Of a stretch of 35,896 nucleotides of DNA, positions 1 through 8,916 are shown piece by piece. Each line of letters opens with the position of its first letter. Position 1 is the stretch's first letter. The stretch comes from Bacteroidales bacterium. Its GTDB lineage: Bacteria > Bacteroidota > Bacteroidia > Bacteroidales > UBA3663. A program made the position numbers and the translations under genes. The stretch is taken from NCBI GenBank assembly GCA_017548545.1, contig JAFYZW010000138.1, forward strand, positions 1 through 35,896, written 5' to 3'. The notes under the pieces are model-generated. The model was given only the letters and a program-made list of their open reading frames with translations, ran no database searches and was not told where the DNA came from.

Positions 1-844
1 GGGATGAAGCGCTGTAAGGAAAAGAGAAGTTTTCGGGCAAATGGAAGCCCATCATCGCTGCAATGCCGATACTAATGTCGCTATAGCCGGAGAAATCACA
101 ATATATTTGTACCGTATATCCAAGGATGCCCATCACGCACTCGAAACCCGAATAGGTCGGCGGACTGGAGAAGACCCAATCGTTATACTGGGCAATATAA
201 TCAGCTATGACACACTTCTTCATAAGGCCGATCATCACCAGCCACAGTCCCATGTAGAGGCATCGCTCAGAAACGACTGAGGGTTTTCGAACCTGTGGCA
301 ACAACACATGGGCACGGGTGATAGGTCCGGCCAAGAGCAAAGGGAAGAACGAGAGATAAAAAAGGAACTCAAGGAACGTGACTTTCATCGTGAACCTGCC
401 ACGATACACATCGACCACATAACTGATGGCCTGGAAGGTGAAGAACGAGATGCCGATGGGCAGCGCTATTTTCTGCAAACTGAAGTTGCTTGCTAAAATA
501 GTATTGAGCGATGAGAGAAAGAAATTGGTATATTTGAAGTATAGGAGGGGCAACAATATCACAATGACGGCCACGGCCAAAATCAACCTGTCCTTCCAAC
601 TGTGGGTCGGAGCGGAGTCTATCCCCTTGTGTATCCCAGCCAACACACGACCCGAGCACCATGCCACCAATGCTACCGCAGGAAGCAACAGCATCATCCA
701 CCCATTTGCCAGATAGAAAAACATCAAGCTGAATGCCGTGACATAGAGCACCATGCCCATCCGACTGTAACGACGGACGAACGCATAGATGGCTAGGAAG
801 AAAAGGAATACCAGCCAAAAAGTGATGTCGGAAAAAAGTAACAT
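1..844 (-). CDS. MBOAT-family membrane O-acyltransferase (AlgI-like), 3' end cut by window
   Basis: The reading frame opens at an ATG complementary to 842-844 and stays open to the left edge, so about 281 N-terminal residues are visible. The protein is strongly hydrophobic with several membrane spans. It carries the AlgI-type MBOAT signature: LPIGISFFTFQAISYVVDVYRG near residue 130-150, and YCDFSGYSDISIGIAAMMGF then PENFSFPY near the visible end. Family members move acyl groups, usually acetyl, across the inner membrane for transfer to exported polysaccharide. The catalytic histidine expected further on lies outside the window. The start is only 3 bases after the stop of the SGNH protein gene, so the two are very likely co-translated and act as an O-acetylation pair. 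The exact polymer modified cannot be told. Confidence 0.9.
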   Translation of the reverse strand, partial: MLLFSDITFWLVFLFFLAIYAFVRRYSRMGMVLYVTAFSLMFFYLANGWMMLLLPAVALVAWCSGRVLAGIHKGIDSAPTHSWKDRLILAVAVIVILLPLLYFKYTNFFLSSLNTILASNFSLQKIALPIGISFFTFQAISYVVDVYRGRFTMKVTFLEFLFYLSFFPLLLAGPITRAHVLLPQVRKPSVVSERCLYMGLWLVMIGLMKKCVIADYIAQYNDWVFSSPPTYSGFECVMGILGYTVQIYCDFSGYSDISIGIAAMMGFHLPENFSFPYSASS

Positions 845-847
845 AGA

Positions 848-1693
848 CTATTCTGGTGGTCGCAGCACATATTTATGATAGACACGTTTGCGCGACTGTG
901 TGGGCAAGTCAAGCTTAAGGGGATGACGTGCCTGTGGACTATTCAACCAGAGGGCAATGGTGTCCATCCATAGGGCGGCAGCGACTCGAGAGGGATGACG
1001 ATTGTCCGAGGCACGTTCGAGCTCGAGGTGGCTGCTGTCGAAGAAACGCCCCTCGCCGCACTTCACACGGATGAGGTCATTGATGCCAGTGTCGGGCTTC
1101 CAGTTGGGCGGACCAATCCAGAGAAAAGGACGGTTGTCGAGACGCTCGACAATCTTGGCGATGTATTTCTCTCGCTTCGGCAGGTCGCGGACAAATAACT
1201 CATTGCTGCCTAAACACAGTATAACGTAGTCGGGTTGGATGCGGTCAAGGAAATACTGCAGTGTGTCGGTGATTGCCCAATTCTTTGTGGACGAACTGTA
1301 CCAGATGATGCATGACAGATCGTAGCCATTCTCCATTGTATAGTCGCAAAGACGCTTGGAAAGCCATTCGAGCATGGAGTCACCAAAGATCATGACGCGG
1401 TATTTTGAGAGGTCAGGCTTAGCCACCTTAATCTTCTGGTCAGGCTCTTTGACGGAACTCTTTGTGATGTTGATGGGAGGGATGGTGTCGGGACGAGAGG
1501 ATGGAGGCTGGGGCGAATGGGGGGATTCGTTGACATCCGCAAAAAAAATCGGGAACAAGCGTCGCACCCCAGAGAGGTCAGCCTTCTCAAGCACGACGTC
1601 GCCCGAGCCAATCTCGAGCGACGACAAGGCATACCCCATGACCAAAGCCATGGGGATAAGAAGGAGAAGGATTAGCTTGGCGTAAGACCTCAT
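848..1693 (-). CDS. SGNH/GDSL-fold membrane-anchored protein, probable O-acetyltransferase partner of MBOAT
   Basis: This 281-residue protein begins with one hydrophobic segment (about residues 6-26), probably an uncleaved anchor, followed by a Pro/Ser-rich linker (about 57-80). An SGNH-hydrolase domain starts at about residue 98. The visible SGNH blocks are GDSM with nucleophile Ser106, LGSNE with Asn164, and DNRHPS giving Asp230 and His233. Periplasmic SGNH proteins of this kind (AlgJ/AlgX-like) accept acetyl groups from MBOAT proteins and place them on glycans; others are plain esterases. The MBOAT gene follows after 3 bases, which favours the transferase role. It lies 52 bases downstream of the GH3 gene and may share that transcript, although no clear promoter element was seen in the gap. 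Confidence 0.82.
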   Translation of the reverse strand: MRSYAKLILLLLIPMALVMGYALSSLEIGSGDVVLEKADLSGVRRLFPIFFADVNESPHSPQPPSSRPDTIPPINITKSSVKEPDQKIKVAKPDLSKYRVMIFGDSMLEWLSKRLCDYTMENGYDLSCIIWYSSSTKNWAITDTLQYFLDRIQPDYVILCLGSNELFVRDLPKREKYIAKIVERLDNRPFLWIGPPNWKPDTGINDLIRVKCGEGRFFDSSHLELERASDNRHPSRVAAALWMDTIALWLNSPQARHPLKLDLPTQSRKRVYHKYVLRPPE

Positions 1694-1745
1694 AGAATAT
1701 AATTAGGGATACTTAGGGACTTTAAGGAATATCCCTTCATTTCCC

Positions 1746-4079
1746 TTAATGAGCATACTTCTGCACACGAGCATCATTGATGACTCCGCTCCAGTTCAAG
1801 CCGTAAGCGAAGCGATAAGTGTTGCCATCAGCATCCTTGTAGCATTCGAAGTCGTGAGCCACGTCCTCGCATTGCTCTTCGACTGCCTTCATGCTGACTG
1901 GCATATCCATCGGAAGCAGGCCTGACGGCTCAACCTTGCCGCTGACGATGTCAAGCACCACCTGGTTCTCGACCGTGAAGGTGAGCAACAACGCATCGGC
2001 AGCAGCCTCAAACTCCGATACCACTACGGGGCGACCTGTATTGAGGGCAACAATGACAGGTTTTTTACCCATCAGTTTTCGGGTGTCGAGGACAAGTTTC
2101 ATGTCATCCTTATTGGCCGTCTTGACCGTCTTGCCACGATAGGAGCGGTTGGTGAAGTTCTCCTTGGGATCGCCTCCTGCTATACTGGTCTTACGAGCGT
2201 AAGTGGCTGTGTAGTCGTTGTATTGCAAGCTGATGGGCACATAACCATTGCCACCCTTGTTGCGATCGGCAACATCATAACCACCTCCGGAAGATGGTTC
2301 GTTGATGAGTACCAAGGCAAAGTCGGCATCCTTCGGATTATCGACCACATTGAAATACTTCTTTACAAGGTCGAGACTAATAGGATAATCCCATTTGTCT
2401 TCGCCCGTCGGGCCAAAGAAGCCCATCGCCCTCACAAAATGACGCTTGGGAATATAGACATTCTTCTTCTCGGTCATCGGGAGAGTTTTGTCATGGTTCT
2501 TCAGCATGACAACCGACTTCTGCTGCACGTCATAACCAGCCTCCATGTACTCCGGGCAACCCACGATGGCTGTCGTCTCGGCGGGGTCGAGATAAGGATT
2601 CTCGAACAGTCCTACACGAAAGACATTGAGCAAAAGACGATAGGCTGACTTCTGGAAACGCTCGTCGGCACTCTCCTTGCCATACTTGTCAACCCACATC
2701 TGATAGGCTTCGAGCACGGGACCCTTGTCGTTCTGGCCACCGAACTGATCAACACCCGACTCAAGAATCATAAAGTGACGCTCAGCAACCGGCACATTCT
2801 CGACGCCCCAGCACATGCCACCAAAGCCTTCGACGGCATTGTTGTCGAACATGATGTTCCAGTCGGTGCAGGCCACGCCATCGAAATGATACTTCTCGCG
2901 GAGTTGCTCAGTGATCATCCACTTGCTGTAGCTGCCGCCGACATTCTCGCCCAACGGGCTTTGGTTCCAAAGTATGCTGTAGATAGGCATCACGGCCGAA
3001 GCCATGCCTGTGCCATCGTCGAGCTTGAACGAACCCTCGGTGAATGGTTTCAGATGCTCCTCAAGATTATTACCCGGATAGACGGCATACTTGCCATAAC
3101 AGAAGTGAGAGTCGCGACCACCCTCCTGGGCTCCGTAGCCATACCAATGCTTCACCATGGCATTTACCGACTCATAGCCCCAAGCCCCCTCGACCGACTT
3201 GTCGGAAGGAGAGGTCTGGAATCCGTCGCAATAGGCACGGGCCATGTCGGTAGCCAGGTTCGAATCGTCGCCGAAAGTTCCACTGAAACGACTCCAACGC
3301 GGATCGGTAGCAATGTCAACCTGTGGAGAAAGAGCCGTGGCAATGCCCAATGCACGATATTCCTTCGAAGCAATCTGGCCGAACAGCTTCATCACTGCCG
3401 GGTCGAAAGTCGCTGCGATACCGAGCGAAGAGGGCCACAAGGAGATAGTACCACCAGCACCATAGTTGTATTCGGCATCGGCCGACACCGTGTGACGCGG
3501 GTCGGAACTATTGTTGGCAGGGATGCCATGCCCCAAGCCTTCGACGAAAGCCTGAACATTGTTGTTCCATTTGGCAGCAACTTCGGGACTCTCAACGGTG
3601 GTTACCAGGACGGCACGAAGATTGTCCTCATCGAGGAACTTCTTCTGCTGGTCGGTGAGGTCAGCGCTCGTCAAACCGCTTTCGGCAAGTGAAGTGCCGT
3701 TGTAGGTCGAACCACGGAAATGTCCCGAACCCGTCGTTCCTGGAATGGACTGATGCGCGGAATAGAGCATCAGGCCAGCAATCTCTTCGACCGAAAGCTG
3801 GGCTGCCAGATCCTTGGCACGCTCTTCGGGAGTGAGGCGCCAATCCTCATACTTGTCGAGCTTGCCATCGCGGTTCAAGTCCTTGAACTTGTAACCATTC
3901 TGTTCAAGCAGTTGCACACCCGACTGGGGAGAATATCCCAAAGTAGCTCCACCCTTCTGGACCACGAGATTATACTGTCCCATTGGCTTCTCTTCAAATT
4001 TCGAACCGCACGATGCGAGACTCAGGGCCATGCAACCGCAAAGGGCTGTAACAGCAAAAATGTGATGATTCATTTTCAT
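1746..4079 (-). CDS. Glycoside hydrolase family 3 lipoprotein (beta-glucosidase/beta-xylosidase type)
   Basis: This 777-residue exo-acting glycosidase should release a terminal beta-linked sugar in the periplasm or at the outer membrane. The N-terminus is a lipoprotein signal with lipobox LASC (Cys24). A calcium-loop-like stretch, DLNRDGKLDKYEDW (about 67-80), precedes the GH3 N-terminal TIM barrel (SVEEIAGLML at about 96). The barrel holds KHWYGYGAQEGGRDSH at about 310-325 and FDGVACTDW, whose Asp406 aligns with the catalytic nucleophile. A C-terminal alpha/beta domain contains KPVIVALNTGRPVV and a terminal FAYGLNWSG motif, so the protein appears complete. It is the last catabolic gene of the transketolase-kinase-isomerase operon, 33 bases after the isomerase, so its product may feed that pathway. 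Substrate specificity is not deducible. Confidence 0.92.
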   Translation of the reverse strand: MKMNHHIFAVTALCGCMALSLASCGSKFEEKPMGQYNLVVQKGGATLGYSPQSGVQLLEQNGYKFKDLNRDGKLDKYEDWRLTPEERAKDLAAQLSVEEIAGLMLYSAHQSIPGTTGSGHFRGSTYNGTSLAESGLTSADLTDQQKKFLDEDNLRAVLVTTVESPEVAAKWNNNVQAFVEGLGHGIPANNSSDPRHTVSADAEYNYGAGGTISLWPSSLGIAATFDPAVMKLFGQIASKEYRALGIATALSPQVDIATDPRWSRFSGTFGDDSNLATDMARAYCDGFQTSPSDKSVEGAWGYESVNAMVKHWYGYGAQEGGRDSHFCYGKYAVYPGNNLEEHLKPFTEGSFKLDDGTGMASAVMPIYSILWNQSPLGENVGGSYSKWMITEQLREKYHFDGVACTDWNIMFDNNAVEGFGGMCWGVENVPVAERHFMILESGVDQFGGQNDKGPVLEAYQMWVDKYGKESADERFQKSAYRLLLNVFRVGLFENPYLDPAETTAIVGCPEYMEAGYDVQQKSVVMLKNHDKTLPMTEKKNVYIPKRHFVRAMGFFGPTGEDKWDYPISLDLVKKYFNVVDNPKDADFALVLINEPSSGGGYDVADRNKGGNGYVPISLQYNDYTATYARKTSIAGGDPKENFTNRSYRGKTVKTANKDDMKLVLDTRKLMGKKPVIVALNTGRPVVVSEFEAAADALLLTFTVENQVVLDIVSGKVEPSGLLPMDMPVSMKAVEEQCEDVAHDFECYKDADGNTYRFAYGLNWSGVINDARVQKYAH

Positions 4080-4112
4080 GGTTTTATGGAAAAAGATCAG
4101 CTTGATGTGTAA

Positions 4113-5537
4113 TTATTCGTGTACGTAAAGATCCCAACCGAGGTAATTCTCGAGCGCGTCGGCAATGATGTCAGCCACATCGCCGCGCACAAGGGCAACA
4201 TGGTGCTCAAAGCCGTTGCGGCAAACGTGTTTCATCAGCTTCTGAAGGTTATCAACCTTAGTGACAGCGATACAGCCATCCATGCCATAGGGGTCGTTGG
4301 TGATCTTGCCCTCGCCTACGTAAGCACGTATCTTGCCGGCAGCATCGTCGGTCGAGATGCGGAAGAAGGTGAAGTCGCCCTCGCTGACCTTGGCATCCAC
4401 AGCGCCGAAAGTGCGTATCTTGCCGAGGGTGCGGCCGAGCACACCAAGCGGTGTGAGCTTGAGGTCGTTGTTGCCGATGAACGAGCGCGGGAAGTTGCCG
4501 CAGTGGGTGCAGACACACTTGTTGCGGTCGTCGGCGAAGTTGTTGTTCCAGTCGGCCAAAGCGGGAGCATTGCCCGAAGCCAGACGAAGTGCAAGCATCG
4601 AAACGGCACCCGTGATGTCAGTCTCGCAAGAACAGGGGATGCCCATATCGCCAAGCATAGCCATGGTGATACAGGGAGCACAACCGTAGTTTTGCTCCAA
4701 CGAATCCCAGCACTGGAGCGCCAGAGCATCGACCTTGTTGTCGCGTACCCAAGCCTCAACGGCTACACCGAACTTGGCCTGCACGCGCAGTTTCTCCTGA
4801 TATTCGGCAGGCACCTTGGCGTAAGCATGGATATCCTTCAGTTTCTGAAGCAAAGCCGGGTCGTCATCGGTAATCTTCTGCGCAGCAAAAAGAATCTCCG
4901 ACAGGTCGGCAGGCACCACGGTGATACCACTGCGCTGCAAAAGCTTCTCGCTGGCACGACAAGTGTTGAAACCGAGGGGGCGTGTGCCGATCTGACCGAT
5001 ACGGCAATGACGCAGACCTCCCACTACGCGGCAGATGCCGGCAAACTTGTCCACATCCTGCTTGAACTCTTCGCTATAGATGCTGTAGGTGTGGAGGCTC
5101 GTGAGGGAGAAGGGGATGCCATACTGATAGAGATTGTTGCAAACCGAGATCTTGCCGCAGAACGCGTCACGGCGGCTGTCAAGATCGACCTTGTCGTTCT
5201 CGTCGTCACAAGCCTGGACGAGCACAGGCACGTTGAGTTCGGCACGGAAGATGGTGTTGATGATGCCGATCTCGTAGCCGAAGTTCGGGAGGCTCACCAG
5301 AATACCGTCGATCTCATCGCGGTGTGCGCGGAAGAGTTCGGCATTCTTGATGCCGTCCTCAAGAGTCTCGATGGAACTCGATCCCGTAGGCGTGGCGTCC
5401 TCAGGAAGGATGACATATTCATAGCCTTTCTCGTCAAGGGTCTTAAGCAACTGCTTCTTAACATCTCTTGCAAGTTCTGAGTTGAAGTAGGCGCGTGTGC
5501 CAATGATCACGCCGAAACAAACTTTACCGTTTTTCAT
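4113..5537 (-). CDS. Fucose/arabinose isomerase-family aldose-ketose isomerase (paralogue 1)
   Basis: This 474-residue protein has the architecture of the L-fucose/L-arabinose isomerase superfamily. An N-terminal Rossmann-like half (IIGTRAYFN near residue 11, DGILVSLPNFGYEIG near 77) is followed by a metal-binding C-terminal half. Probable Mn2+ ligands are Glu305 (CETDI), Asp329 (ADWNNN) and His345 (THCGNF). It should interconvert an aldose and a ketose in the cytoplasm. It lies 25 bases downstream of the FGGY kinase and after both transketolase subunits, so its ketose product is probably the kinase substrate. It is shorter than E. coli FucI (about 590 residues), so it should not simply be called fucose isomerase. 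A second, divergent paralogue lies at 16794-18290. D-apiose, L-arabinose, D-arabinose or another aldose are possible substrates. Confidence 0.85.
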   Translation of the reverse strand: MKNGKVCFGVIIGTRAYFNSELARDVKKQLLKTLDEKGYEYVILPEDATPTGSSSIETLEDGIKNAELFRAHRDEIDGILVSLPNFGYEIGIINTIFRAELNVPVLVQACDDENDKVDLDSRRDAFCGKISVCNNLYQYGIPFSLTSLHTYSIYSEEFKQDVDKFAGICRVVGGLRHCRIGQIGTRPLGFNTCRASEKLLQRSGITVVPADLSEILFAAQKITDDDPALLQKLKDIHAYAKVPAEYQEKLRVQAKFGVAVEAWVRDNKVDALALQCWDSLEQNYGCAPCITMAMLGDMGIPCSCETDITGAVSMLALRLASGNAPALADWNNNFADDRNKCVCTHCGNFPRSFIGNNDLKLTPLGVLGRTLGKIRTFGAVDAKVSEGDFTFFRISTDDAAGKIRAYVGEGKITNDPYGMDGCIAVTKVDNLQKLMKHVCRNGFEHHVALVRGDVADIIADALENYLGWDLYVHE

Positions 5538-5562
5538 AATTATATTTGGGGTTATAGGGTTT

Positions 5563-7041
5563 TTATTTTATCAGATGCTCCACAGCACGACGCCAGGCTG
5601 AATAAACTTCCGATGTTGCTTCGGTAGGAGCGGGGGTGATGCGCTTGACAATATTCTTGAGCCGACTCACCTCGTCAGGCCTTGTCCAGACACGGCGGGC
5701 AAAACCGTTCACAACGACAGCTCCCAGGGCCGAAGCGTCCTCCACGTCGGTGCAGACGATGTCGGCATCCAACAGGTCGGCCTGGAACTGCATCAGGAAC
5801 CTGTTGCCCGTGGGGCCGCCATCGGCGCTGAGTTCGCTGATGGTGATGTCTGTAGTACCTGTCATTGCCTTCACAAGGTCAGTGACCTGGTAAGCGATGC
5901 TCTCGACAGCGGCACGTACGATATGGGCGCGGGTTGTGTTGAATGTCATTCCCACGATGGCCGCCTTCACCTGATCCTGCCACCACGGAGCGCCAAGTCC
6001 CGAGAATGCGGGAACAAGATAGACGCCACCGTTGCTATCGACACTATTGGCAATGGACTCCGTCTCGGCAGGACTGCCGATGAGCTTCATCTGGTCGGCC
6101 ATCCACTTCAACGTAGCACCCGTGCTGTAGATGTTGCCTTCGTAAGCATAATAAGTCTTGCCGAGTATCGAAAAGCCGATTGAGGTGACAAGCCCCTCGG
6201 GAGCCTTGTGGGGTTCTTCGCCAATGTTGAGCATCACCGACGAACCTGTTCCGTAGGTCACCTTGCCGGTCCCTGCGTCAAAGCACATCTGACCGATCAG
6301 TGCGCCATGGGAATCGCCCAATACGCCTGCAATTTCGATGGGAGCCTTGAACAAACCCTCCACCGTTGTCTCGCCATACCGCGCATCGCATGGACGTGGT
6401 TCGGGCAAAGCTGTCAAAGGTATGCTGGTGGCCTTGAGCAAGTCGGTATCCCAGACAAGACGGTAGATATTGAAGAGCATCGTACGGCTCGCATTCGTGA
6501 AATCGGTGGCAAAAGTCCTTCCCGAAGTAAGTTTCCAAACGAGCCAGCAGTCGATAGTACCAACAAGTAGTTCGCCCGCCTCGGCCATGGCACGTGCTCC
6601 CTCCACGTTATCGAGTATCCAGCATATCTTGCTGGCACAGAAGTTGGGATCGACCTTCAGACCCGTACGTTGCTCGACGAGTTGTTCCATGCCCTCCATC
6701 TTGCGCCACGAGCGACAAAGTTCGGCACCACGTGTATCCTGCCAAACCAAGGCGTGACAGACAGGCTTGCCCGTGTGTTTGTCCCAGGCCACAACGGTCT
6801 CTCGCTGGTTGGTGATGGCAAGGGTATATTGCGAAGCATCAAGGTCGCGGCCTTCGAGCAGCTGACCGATGGCCTGGATGGTGTTCTCGTAGATCTCCTC
6901 GGCATCATGTTCCACCCATCCCGCCTTGGGATAATACTGCTGATGGGCTACCGAAGCGCGGGTGAGGAGCTTGCACTGCTCGTCGAAAAGCAACGCCTTG
7001 GTCGCCGATGTGCTCTGGTCAATCGATATGATGTATTTCAT
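5563..7041 (-). CDS. FGGY-family carbohydrate kinase, glycerol-kinase-like, probably a ketose kinase
   Basis: This 492-residue cytoplasmic ATP-dependent kinase resembles glycerol kinase over its full length. Landmarks are the N-terminal SIDQSTSATKA phosphate loop, TNQRET (78-82), DFTNASRTMLFNI (about 180-191), FSGLGAPWW and the late DGGPTGNRFLMQFQ motif. The substrate pocket differs. The position equivalent to E. coli GlpK Tyr135 is Asn133, in VDPNFCASK, and the catalytic-Asp motif is GDSHGA (Asp243) instead of GDQQA. The paired Arg80-Glu81 is kept. Together with the neighbouring isomerase and split transketolase, these changes make a keto-sugar substrate more likely than glycerol. Apulose kinase is one candidate by analogy with transketolase-type apiose clusters. 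It sits 15 bases after the transketolase C-terminal subunit. A genuine GlpK remains possible. Confidence 0.85.
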   Translation of the reverse strand: MKYIISIDQSTSATKALLFDEQCKLLTRASVAHQQYYPKAGWVEHDAEEIYENTIQAIGQLLEGRDLDASQYTLAITNQRETVVAWDKHTGKPVCHALVWQDTRGAELCRSWRKMEGMEQLVEQRTGLKVDPNFCASKICWILDNVEGARAMAEAGELLVGTIDCWLVWKLTSGRTFATDFTNASRTMLFNIYRLVWDTDLLKATSIPLTALPEPRPCDARYGETTVEGLFKAPIEIAGVLGDSHGALIGQMCFDAGTGKVTYGTGSSVMLNIGEEPHKAPEGLVTSIGFSILGKTYYAYEGNIYSTGATLKWMADQMKLIGSPAETESIANSVDSNGGVYLVPAFSGLGAPWWQDQVKAAIVGMTFNTTRAHIVRAAVESIAYQVTDLVKAMTGTTDITISELSADGGPTGNRFLMQFQADLLDADIVCTDVEDASALGAVVVNGFARRVWTRPDEVSRLKNIVKRITPAPTEATSEVYSAWRRAVEHLIK

Positions 7042-7056
7042 AACCTTTCTTTTTCT

Positions 7057-8004
7057 TTAACATGATCCCAGCAGCTCCTTGGCAGCACGGTAGATGCCCT
7101 CGTAGTCGAAACCATAGTGATGGAAAACTTCGAGCGGCTTGGCATGGATGACGTTCTCGTCGGGCACGCCAAGGATACGCATCCTGACGGGGCACTCCTG
7201 CGCAGTCACCTCGGCCACCGACGCTCCAAGTCCGCCGAATATGCTGTGCTCCTCGGCCGTGACGATGGCACCCGTCTCACGGGCAGCCTTCACAACTGCC
7301 TCCTTGTCGAATGGCTTGAGTGTGTGCATGTCGAGCACACGGGCCCCGATGCCCTCCTTCGCCAGCATGTCGGCAGCCTCCACACAATGGGCCACGGTCT
7401 CGCCGCAACCGATCAGCGTGATGTCGTTGCCCTCGCGCAAAGTGTTGGCCTTGCCCGGGATAAATTCGAAGCTATCGTCATCATAGACATCGGGCACCGC
7501 ATTGCGGCCCACGCGCACATAAGCAGGTTTGTTGTGGTTCACAAGAAATTGGCAAAGCTTGCGGCTCTGGCGAATGTCGCAGGGCAGATAGACCTCAATG
7601 CCAGGGAAGGTACGAAGCACGGCAATGTCGTGCAGGCTGTGATGGGTGGCACCCAACTGGCTATAGGCCACGCCACCGCTCACTCCGATGATCTTCACCG
7701 GCATCTGGCTGTAGGCCATATCCACCTTCACCTGCTCGAGGCTACGGGCCACATAGAAACAGGCCGGTCCGAACACAAACACCTTCTTGCCCGTCGAGGC
7801 TAGACCAGCCGCTATGCCCACCGAATTCTGTTCGGCAATGCCCACCTCCACAAATTGCGCAGGCAGGGTTTTCGCAAAATCATCCAATGTGGCCGAACCC
7901 GTGGCATCGGAAGTTACGACAACGATATCCCTATTTTTTAGCCCCAGTTCAACCAAAGTGCTGGTAATGCTTTTGCGGCATGGTATCTGATTCTTCTCTT
8001 TCAT
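7057..8004 (-). CDS. Transketolase C-terminal subunit (pyrimidine-binding and C-terminal domains)
   Basis: This 315-residue protein covers the second half of a transketolase. It contains the thiamine-pyrimidine-binding region with FVEVGIAEQN (Glu58 should activate the cofactor), the SHHSLHDIA-type stretch (THHSLHDIAVLR), a dehydrogenase-like segment with SRKL, and the C-terminal transferase domain. The other half is encoded just upstream with 3 bases between the genes, so the two chains should form one thiamine-diphosphate enzyme moving a two-carbon ketol unit. Split transketolases are common in catabolic clusters for unusual sugars, including apulose-4-phosphate transketolase. Housekeeping transketolase is usually a single long chain, which supports a dedicated pathway role here. 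Confidence 0.92.
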   Translation of the reverse strand: MKEKNQIPCRKSITSTLVELGLKNRDIVVVTSDATGSATLDDFAKTLPAQFVEVGIAEQNSVGIAAGLASTGKKVFVFGPACFYVARSLEQVKVDMAYSQMPVKIIGVSGGVAYSQLGATHHSLHDIAVLRTFPGIEVYLPCDIRQSRKLCQFLVNHNKPAYVRVGRNAVPDVYDDDSFEFIPGKANTLREGNDITLIGCGETVAHCVEAADMLAKEGIGARVLDMHTLKPFDKEAVVKAARETGAIVTAEEHSIFGGLGASVAEVTAQECPVRMRILGVPDENVIHAKPLEVFHHYGFDYEGIYRAAKELLGSC

Positions 8005-8007
8005 ATC

Positions 8008-8832
8008 CTACAATGCGTTAATACGGTTATCAATATCGTGCAAAGCCTCTTCGTATTGCTGGGCATTGGGTACCCCATGGTGCCACTTGGCCACATTCTC
8101 CATGAAGCCCACGCCCAGTCCCTTTGTGCTCTTCGAAATGAAAAGATGCGGTCGGCGGCAAGTCCAGTCGATGGTGTCGAGGGCTGATACGATTGAGTCG
8201 ATATCGTCGCCATTGATGGTCTTCACATCCCATCCGAAGGCCGTCCAACGCTCGTCGATGGGCTCCAGGGGCATCACGTCCTCGGTCGAACCCGATATCT
8301 GCAAGCCGTTGCGGTCGATGAAAGCCACAAGGTTGTCCAAATGATACTTGTTGGCCGCCATCGCCGCCTCGTAGATCGAGCCCTCGGCCTGTTCGCCGTC
8401 ACCCATTACCACGTAGGTCTTCCACGTCTTTCCGTCCATCTTCGCGCCCAAAGCCATCCCCACGCCAACGGCAAGTCCATGGCCCAAGGCACCTGTGTTA
8501 ATCTCTACGCCGGTGATCGTGTTGTCGGGATGACCGCCCAAATGGGCGCCACACTTACCGTATGCATCCAGCTCACTTTGGTCGATAAAACCCCTGTCGC
8601 CAAGCACGGTATAAAGGGCCTCGGCGCAATGGCCCTTGCTCAGCACCAAGCGGTCGCGATCGGCCATCCTGGGGTTCCTGGGATCAATGTTTAGTGTGTG
8701 ATTATAAAGTACGGTCAGTAGGTTCAGCACCGAGAGGTCTCCACCCGTATGCCCCGTGCCACCCTGAAAGATGAGTGTGATGAGCTTTCTTCGCAGGAGC
8801 TCAGCCTTCCGTTTGAGCGATGTGTTATCCAT
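8008..8832 (-). CDS. Transketolase N-terminal subunit (thiamine diphosphate-binding)
   Basis: This 274-residue protein is the first half of a transketolase. It has GGTGHTGGDLSVLNLL (24-39), LSKGHCAEALY (64-74), the GALGHGLAVGVG motif (114-125) and the diphosphate/Mg2+ motif GDGEQAEG (144-151) followed by DRNGLQ. It is the promoter-proximal gene of the operon. A TATATTTG -7 element lies on the minus strand at 8875-8882, about 42 bases before the start, with TTTCG repeats around it that may be the site of the divergent DeoR regulator. It must pair with the next gene to make an active enzyme. The donor is probably a ketose phosphate made by the kinase two genes downstream. Confidence 0.92.
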   Translation of the reverse strand: MDNTSLKRKAELLRRKLITLIFQGGTGHTGGDLSVLNLLTVLYNHTLNIDPRNPRMADRDRLVLSKGHCAEALYTVLGDRGFIDQSELDAYGKCGAHLGGHPDNTITGVEINTGALGHGLAVGVGMALGAKMDGKTWKTYVVMGDGEQAEGSIYEAAMAANKYHLDNLVAFIDRNGLQISGSTEDVMPLEPIDERWTAFGWDVKTINGDDIDSIVSALDTIDWTCRRPHLFISKSTKGLGVGFMENVAKWHHGVPNAQQYEEALHDIDNRINAL

Positions 8833-8874
8833 AAATATAAAATTATTAAGTGTAAACTATCAATATTCATGCTG

Positions 8875-8882
8875 CAAATATA
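8875..8882 (-). promoter_or_regulatory. Promoter -7 element of the transketolase operon
   Basis: The minus strand reads TATATTTG, a perfect match to the Bacteroidetes -7 consensus TAnnTTTG, about 42 bases before the start at 8832. T/TTTCG-rich sequence lies upstream. A clear -33 TTTG at ideal spacing was not found. Confidence 0.65.
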
Positions 8883-8888
8883 GGGAAT

Positions 8889-8916
8889 CGAAAACAAAAA
8901 ACGAAAGAAAACGAAA
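8889..8916. promoter_or_regulatory. Candidate DeoR-type operator: three CGAAA repeats
   Basis: CGAAA occurs at 8889-8893, 8902-8906 and 8912-8916, spaced 13 and 10 bases apart. Read on the minus strand these are TTTCG repeats just upstream of the operon's -7 element. Further TTTTCG (8971-8976) and TTCGAA (9047-9052) lie towards the regulator's own promoter. TTCG/TTTC-type direct repeats are typical of DeoR-family operators, so this is a plausible binding site for the regulator at 9133. The site is inferred from pattern only. Confidence 0.4.

Noticed and set aside
369..818. Minus-strand 149-codon frame overlapping the MBOAT gene
   Set aside because: It is in a different frame from the MBOAT protein, whose signature motifs and membrane spans are clear.
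1705..1736. Weak hairpin AGGGATA/TATCCCT between the SGNH and GH3 genes
   Set aside because: The 7-base stem has an 18-base loop and no T-run, so it could easily occur by chance.
2775..3692. Plus-strand open frame of 305 codons opposite the GH3 gene
   Set aside because: It is antisense to the catalytic barrel of GH3, with no motif or promoter of its own.
4119..5480. Long plus-strand open frame of 453 codons opposite isomerase paralogue 1
   Set aside because: It lies entirely antisense to a well-supported isomerase, has no domain-like motifs, and reads as a low-complexity shadow of a GC-biased gene.
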